18,426 nt of DNA. It comes from Devosiaceae bacterium. Its GTDB lineage: Bacteria; Pseudomonadota; Alphaproteobacteria; Rhizobiales; Devosiaceae. The DNA lies in the NCBI GenBank assembly GCA_021648375.1, contig JAKISW010000045.1:1-18426 (forward strand), in the 5' to 3' direction. This document shows, in pieces, positions 14,590-18,426 of the stretch (positions within the stretch are counted from its first letter, which is position 1; the number at the start of each line of letters is the position of its first letter). Under the pieces are notes generated by a model. It saw nothing but the letters and a program-made list of their open reading frames with translations, was not told the DNA's origin and did not search any database. The position numbers and the translations under genes were made by a program.

Positions 14590-16922
14590 TGGGACCAGGG
14601 TGCCACAAATCGTTGAGCAGGAAAAAACACTCCCTGCCTGTGGCCCTTAGCGTTGCCGTGCTTTTTTGGTCTTTTTCTGTTGCCTGGTCCCCAACTTTTG
14701 CTCAGGCACTTGGACCTTTTTTTGGAATTGACAACGAGATTGAGGCACCGCCGGAGCGGATAAAACTGCTTCCCGATGATTTTTTTGAAAGTTTTCCCAC
14801 TGTCAGAGCGCAAAATATCGGGGTTGAAGCCGATAATCTTATTTTTGATGCTGATGCCAATAGAATTACGGCGCAGGGCAATGTACGTCTAAGTTACAAG
14901 GGGTATTTAGCCTCCGCGGACCGGGCGGTTTATGATCGAAACAGCGGCGATCTGATATTGTTGGGCAATGCGGTGGTTCGCGACCCTGAAAATGTCGTTT
15001 ATAAAGGCGCCCGCATTGAAGTTGACGGGGATTTTAAGCAGGCCTTTGTCAAAGCGCTGGAAATGCAGACACCGGATGGCGCTCTGATTACCGCAGATGA
15101 GGCGGATTATCGCAACAATGTTGAGGCAATCCTGAACAATGGCTCTTACGCTCCATGCGGACTTTGCGTTGATGAGAACGGGCAAAAAATCGGCTGGCGG
15201 ATAAAAGCTGCCACAATCATTCTAAATCAGGAAGAGCAAACGCTTTATATGGAGCTGCCGCAACTGGAATTGCTGGGCCAGCCAATTGCAATGCTGCCTT
15301 TTTTATGGATGCCTGACCCCACCAATCCAAGAGCACCAGGCTTTCGTTTTCCCAAATTTGACTATTCCGAAGATTTTGGCGCGCGGGTCGCGGTTCCATA
15401 TTTTTCACCACTCGGGGCAAGTACCGATCTTTGGCTGACCCCGATGGCAATGTCGCGACAAGGGTTTTTACTTGATGGGGAGTTAACCCAGAGATTTGCT
15501 GTTGGAAGCGCTACTGTTCGAGCTGCCGGTCTTTATCAATTGGATCGCACTGCATTTGCTGGAGAAGTGGGCGACAGGGACTGGCGTGGAGCTATTCAGG
15601 TATCGGGCAGTTTTTCTCCGACTGAAAACTGGCGGGCCGGATTTTCCTATCTGAATTTTTCAGATCCCGGATTCATTGACGATTATAAACTTGTCGGATT
15701 CGACGCAATAAATGATGTTTATGCGCAATATCTGGACGATCAGACTTTCTTTGATGTCAGAGTGCAGGAATTTGTGGTTCTGGGCAATGTGACGCCAGCT
15801 GCTCAAGACCAGCAGGGAAAAACAATTCCCCAAGTCCAGTTCAACAGGGTTGACGTGCTGCCAAATGGAATGGGCAGAATTGAAACAGACATCAGTATTT
15901 TAGGTGTCAGCAGGGCGCTAGACAGCACCGCAACACTAAATGGTGTACCCTATATTTATGGTTATGCGGGAAACAAGTTTCGCGGAACGCTGGAGACCAA
16001 ATGGTCTCGACAAATTATTGCACCCGGCGGTCTGGTTGTTACCCCCTATCTGGGCGGACGTATTGATGGGGCCAGCTATGACGGAGGCTCAGCGCTGTTG
16101 GCGGCCTCTACTCTGTTCAGCATTACGCCAATTGCCGCGCTGGACATAAGATTTCCGCTCTTGGCACTGGACGCCAACAATTCATATGTGTTCGAGCCGA
16201 TCGCGCAACTGGTTTATCGCGGGGGCAATGCCAGCGCGCCCGGCATAACCAATGATAATGCGCAAGGGTTTATATTCGAGGATTCCAATCTGTTCAGCTT
16301 CAATCGCTTCTCAGGCGCTGACCGTCAGGAAACCGGCCTCAGGGCCAATATTGGCGGGCAGTTTATTGCCAATTTTGAAGATGGAAGCTGGCTTCGTTTG
16401 ATTGGCGGGCAATCATATTTTCTTGCAGGCGTTAACAGCTTCTCACTAATCGATCACGCACAGACAGGGAATTCAAGCGGTCTGGAAAATGCATCCTCAT
16501 TCATTGTTGTCGGGGCGCAGGCAGGATTGGGCGCTGGCGTAGACGTTGGAGCAAAAATGGAATATGACCCTGCATCCGCTTCCATCGTGCGCGCTGCTGT
16601 TGCAACTGAATTAGACATTTCGGATTTCACCCTCAGTGCCAATTATTTTTATCTGGCTGCAACCCCTGCCCGTGGCATAATCTCAGATACGCAGAACGTC
16701 AGCACGACCCTTGGCATTCCTGTAGCGCAATATTGGAAAGTGACAACCGGTGTAAACTGGGATCTGGTCGCCCAAAACTGGTCAAATGCCTCGCTGGGGG
16801 CAAATTATGACGATGAGTTTCTTGCCTATGGTGCCTCCTACAATGCCAAACAAAATGTTGTGACATCAGAAATTGCACACACATTCTCGGTGAATTTTTC
16901 TCTAAAGGGTCCTGCAAACTAG
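14589..16922 (+). CDS. lptD: LPS assembly protein LptD
   Basis: LptD is the outer-membrane beta-barrel that, with LptE, places lipopolysaccharide in the outer leaflet. The start is ATG 14589, overlapping the lptG stop by one base, with AAGGAAG upstream; TTG 14586 is possible but unnecessary. The 777-residue protein has a signal peptide (core 17-33, likely cut near 38-40). An LptA-like beta-jellyroll follows at about 78-185 (GVEADNLIFDADANRITAQG, then GNVRLSYKGYLASADRAVYD). The barrel domain runs from about 230 (LPFLWMPDPTNPRAPGFRFP) to the end, with alternating aromatic strands. Two close cysteines (C190, C193 in APCGLC) lie between plug and barrel, the only obvious disulfide candidates in this part. 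No lptE is visible in the window. Length and order fit alphaproteobacterial LptD. Confidence 0.95.
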   Translation: MGPGCHKSLSRKKHSLPVALSVAVLFWSFSVAWSPTFAQALGPFFGIDNEIEAPPERIKLLPDDFFESFPTVRAQNIGVEADNLIFDADANRITAQGNVRLSYKGYLASADRAVYDRNSGDLILLGNAVVRDPENVVYKGARIEVDGDFKQAFVKALEMQTPDGALITADEADYRNNVEAILNNGSYAPCGLCVDENGQKIGWRIKAATIILNQEEQTLYMELPQLELLGQPIAMLPFLWMPDPTNPRAPGFRFPKFDYSEDFGARVAVPYFSPLGASTDLWLTPMAMSRQGFLLDGELTQRFAVGSATVRAAGLYQLDRTAFAGEVGDRDWRGAIQVSGSFSPTENWRAGFSYLNFSDPGFIDDYKLVGFDAINDVYAQYLDDQTFFDVRVQEFVVLGNVTPAAQDQQGKTIPQVQFNRVDVLPNGMGRIETDISILGVSRALDSTATLNGVPYIYGYAGNKFRGTLETKWSRQIIAPGGLVVTPYLGGRIDGASYDGGSALLAASTLFSITPIAALDIRFPLLALDANNSYVFEPIAQLVYRGGNASAPGITNDNAQGFIFEDSNLFSFNRFSGADRQETGLRANIGGQFIANFEDGSWLRLIGGQSYFLAGVNSFSLIDHAQTGNSSGLENASSFIVVGAQAGLGAGVDVGAKMEYDPASASIVRAAVATELDISDFTLSANYFYLAATPARGIISDTQNVSTTLGIPVAQYWKVTTGVNWDLVAQNWSNASLGANYDDEFLAYGASYNAKQNVVTSEIAHTFSVNFSLKGPAN

Positions 16923-17064
16923 AATAAAGTCTCTGGAAGTTAGAATTAAAAGTCAAATGTTCAACAGTTGAGTTTACAAACGGCGGATTTTGGCCGTATT
17001 TAATATGCAAACACAACAATGCTGGACTACAAAAACCAAAGACGATATTTGATCAAAAGGCAAT

Positions 17065-17085
17065 TCGCCACAAACGGCGATTTTT
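17065..17085 (+). terminator. Weak candidate terminator after lptD
   Basis: TCGCC (17065-17069) and GGCGA (17076-17080) form a 5-bp stem with a 6-base loop, followed by five T. The stem is short, so partial read-through into surA is likely if this works at all. Confidence 0.35.
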
Positions 17086-17115
17086 GAGGCAACACCGCAA
17101 TTGCCAGTTAATTCC

Positions 17116-17135
17116 TGCAGATAAAAATATCTGCA
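17116..17135 (+). promoter_or_regulatory. Perfect palindrome upstream of surA, possible operator
   Basis: TGCAGATA-AAAA-TATCTGCA has perfect 8-base arms around a 4-base spacer and ends 30 bases before the surA ATG. TTGCCA at 17101-17106 could be a -35 element, with the -10 region falling in the palindrome (AAAATA at 17124-17129, 17-base spacing). A protein bound here would block that promoter. A 5' RNA hairpin is the alternative. No regulator is identified. Confidence 0.4.
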
Positions 17136-17165
17136 CAAGCAAACCGCGCAAATGGAAATACAGAT

Positions 17166-18104
17166 ATGAAACTTTATACCCCAACCATTCGCAACTTTTT
17201 CGTCCTGTTGTTTTTTACCGTGGCAGCGCTTGCAGGCATGAACGCTTCAGTTGTCGGGCAATCCGCCACCATAAAAATAACCGTGAACGAAGCGCCAATT
17301 ACCAATCTGCAGATTTCAAACCGGGCAAAACTGCTACAACTTGAGGGACGCGGAGGATCAAACAGTGCCCGCACCCAGATGGCGCGCGAAGAGCTTATCA
17401 ACGAAGCGCTGCAAATTCAGGAAGCGACAGCTCTTAATCAAATACCCGGCGAAAACGAAGTATTGAGCGCTTATGCAAATATTGCCCAGAACATGCGTAT
17501 CAGTTCCGACAACCTCAATCGGGTTTTGCGGGAAAATGGAGTAAATCCAGACACGTTAAAAAACAGACTTCGGGCATCGATTGCGTGGAGAAATGTTGTC
17601 AGGAGTACCGTTGCCGCCAGAGTACAAATTTCAGATGTGGAATTAGAAGCTCGTGCTGCCGCCCAGGTCAGCGAAGCCGATGGTTTTGATTACATCCTAA
17701 AAGAAATATTGTTCATTATCCCGGCAGGTTCCGGGATTTCAAATTCACGCCGTACTGCTGAAGCCAACCGTTATCGCCGCGCCTTCAAGGGCTGTGACGC
17801 TGCAGTTGAGCTGTCTCTTTCCTATAAGGATGCCGCTGTAATTGACCTTGGGCGGCGCCACGCCACCCAGCTGCCTGATGCGATTTCTTCGCAATTAGCG
17901 CGCCTTGATGTGGGTGGTATTACCTCGCCGCGCGTGGTCGAAAATGGAGTGTCGATGCTGGCAATCTGTTCAAAAAATGTGGCTCAGGATCTGTCATTTG
18001 TAACCAGCGAACTTCGCCAGGAGGTTGGCACTGATCTATTGCAGGTTGAAGCGGACAAATATCTGGATGAATTGCGTGATAAAGCCAGCATTGTTAATCG
18101 CTAG
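17166..18104 (+). CDS. surA: SurA-like periplasmic chaperone with degenerate rotamase domain
   Basis: SurA proteins escort outer-membrane proteins such as LptD through the periplasm. The 312-residue product starts with a signal peptide (hydrophobic 10-24). It then has a helical SurA N-terminal chaperone domain (about 33-165): KITVNEAPITNLQISNRAKL, then AREELINEALQIQEA, and the helix SSDNLNRVLRENGVNPDTLKNRLRASIAW. One parvulin-like domain (about 174-272) follows, and a closing helix (285-310). E. coli SurA is longer (428 residues) with two rotamase domains; a single, weakly conserved one is usual in rhizobia. Its catalytic-type residues are not obvious, so it may be chaperone only. GGAAA lies 8 bases before the ATG. 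pdxA follows by 77 bases. Confidence 0.85.
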   Translation: MKLYTPTIRNFFVLLFFTVAALAGMNASVVGQSATIKITVNEAPITNLQISNRAKLLQLEGRGGSNSARTQMAREELINEALQIQEATALNQIPGENEVLSAYANIAQNMRISSDNLNRVLRENGVNPDTLKNRLRASIAWRNVVRSTVAARVQISDVELEARAAAQVSEADGFDYILKEILFIIPAGSGISNSRRTAEANRYRRAFKGCDAAVELSLSYKDAAVIDLGRRHATQLPDAISSQLARLDVGGITSPRVVENGVSMLAICSKNVAQDLSFVTSELRQEVGTDLLQVEADKYLDELRDKASIVNR

Positions 18105-18181
18105 GGTATTGAACTCATAAACAGGGTCAAAGTTAAAAATTTTGCGCGCACGCAAACGGAAATATCCAAACGAGATATTCA

Positions 18182-18426
18182 ATGACGCCATTGGCCATCA
18201 GTATTGGGGAAGCGGCAGGAATTGGCCCTGATCTGATATTACAAATTTATTCCAGACGTAGCGAAACAGGCCTGCCCGCTTTCGTTGTCTATGGCAATTT
18301 AGAGTTTTTGCGAGCAAGGGCCAAACGTCTGGGGTTGCCGATAAAAATCGAAGCTTCTTCGCCTGCAAAATCCCCTGAATTATTTAGCCATGCCTTGCCG
18401 GTTTTGGATATTGGCGAAGGTGTTCC
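18182..18426 (+). CDS. pdxA: 4-hydroxythreonine-4-phosphate dehydrogenase (3' end beyond window)
   Basis: PdxA oxidises 4-phosphooxy-L-threonine in the DXP-dependent route to pyridoxal phosphate. Only the first 81 codons are inside the window. The N-terminus MTPLAISIGEAAGIGPDLIL fits the family signature, with Ala in the position normally held by Pro (G-D/E-P-A/S-GIG). The segment PAFVVYGNLEFLRARAKRLGLPI matches the next conserved strand and helix. The position directly after surA is the usual one in rhizobial genomes, where ksgA normally follows. The ribosome site is weak (GAG about 8 bases upstream). Metal-binding histidines lie beyond the window. Confidence 0.9.
   Translation, partial: MTPLAISIGEAAGIGPDLILQIYSRRSETGLPAFVVYGNLEFLRARAKRLGLPIKIEASSPAKSPELFSHALPVLDIGEGV

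Overview
The window looks like chromosome of an alphaproteobacterium with moderate GC, most likely Hyphomicrobiales (Rhizobiales) or a close relative. The main evidence is the gene order: pepA with holC downstream, divergent from lptF-lptG-lptD-surA-pdxA, with ndk and an ABC-F gene nearby. This is a familiar arrangement in that group. The rhizobial type of SurA (one degenerate rotamase-like domain) and the acidic insert in PepA agree. No tRNA, rRNA, CRISPR array or insertion sequence was seen.

Layout. (1) 1-1378, minus: the first 459 codons of an MmeI-type fused restriction endonuclease/DNA methyltransferase, cut by the window edge. (2) 1565-3285, plus: an Aer-like FAD-type PAS protein followed by a membrane-free methyl-accepting chemotaxis protein, which together look like a redox or energy taxis receptor split over two genes. 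(3) 3342-3761, minus: a small secreted protein of unknown function with a strong terminator. (4) 4077-4499, minus: ndk. (5) 4771-5691, plus: an HNH endonuclease with a possible EVE/PUA-like N-terminal domain, perhaps a modification-dependent nuclease. (6) 5794-7680, plus: an ABC-F translation-type ATPase. (7) 7864-9170, plus: a secreted DUF4344 metallopeptidase whose two halves appear in swapped order, then a DUF985-type cupin. A second copy of the cupin's 3' tail lies downstream of it, and its terminal codons form part of the holC terminator. (8) 9349-12272, minus: pepA, a secreted two-cysteine protein and holC. (9) 12410-18426, plus: lptF-lptG-lptD with overlapping starts, then surA and the start of pdxA.

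The right third is a housekeeping block for outer-membrane biogenesis. LptF and LptG extract LPS from the inner membrane, LptD inserts it into the outer membrane, and SurA is a periplasmic chaperone for outer-membrane proteins. PdxA (vitamin B6 synthesis) rides along as in related genomes. The left half is more variable: it interleaves defence-type nucleases, a taxis receptor and secreted proteins of unknown role among conserved genes.

The most unusual points are the apparent circular permutation of the DUF4344 protein, the duplicated cupin tail merged with a terminator, the split Aer-like receptor, and the HNH protein's N-terminal domain. All calls are from reading the sequence only; no database search was run.
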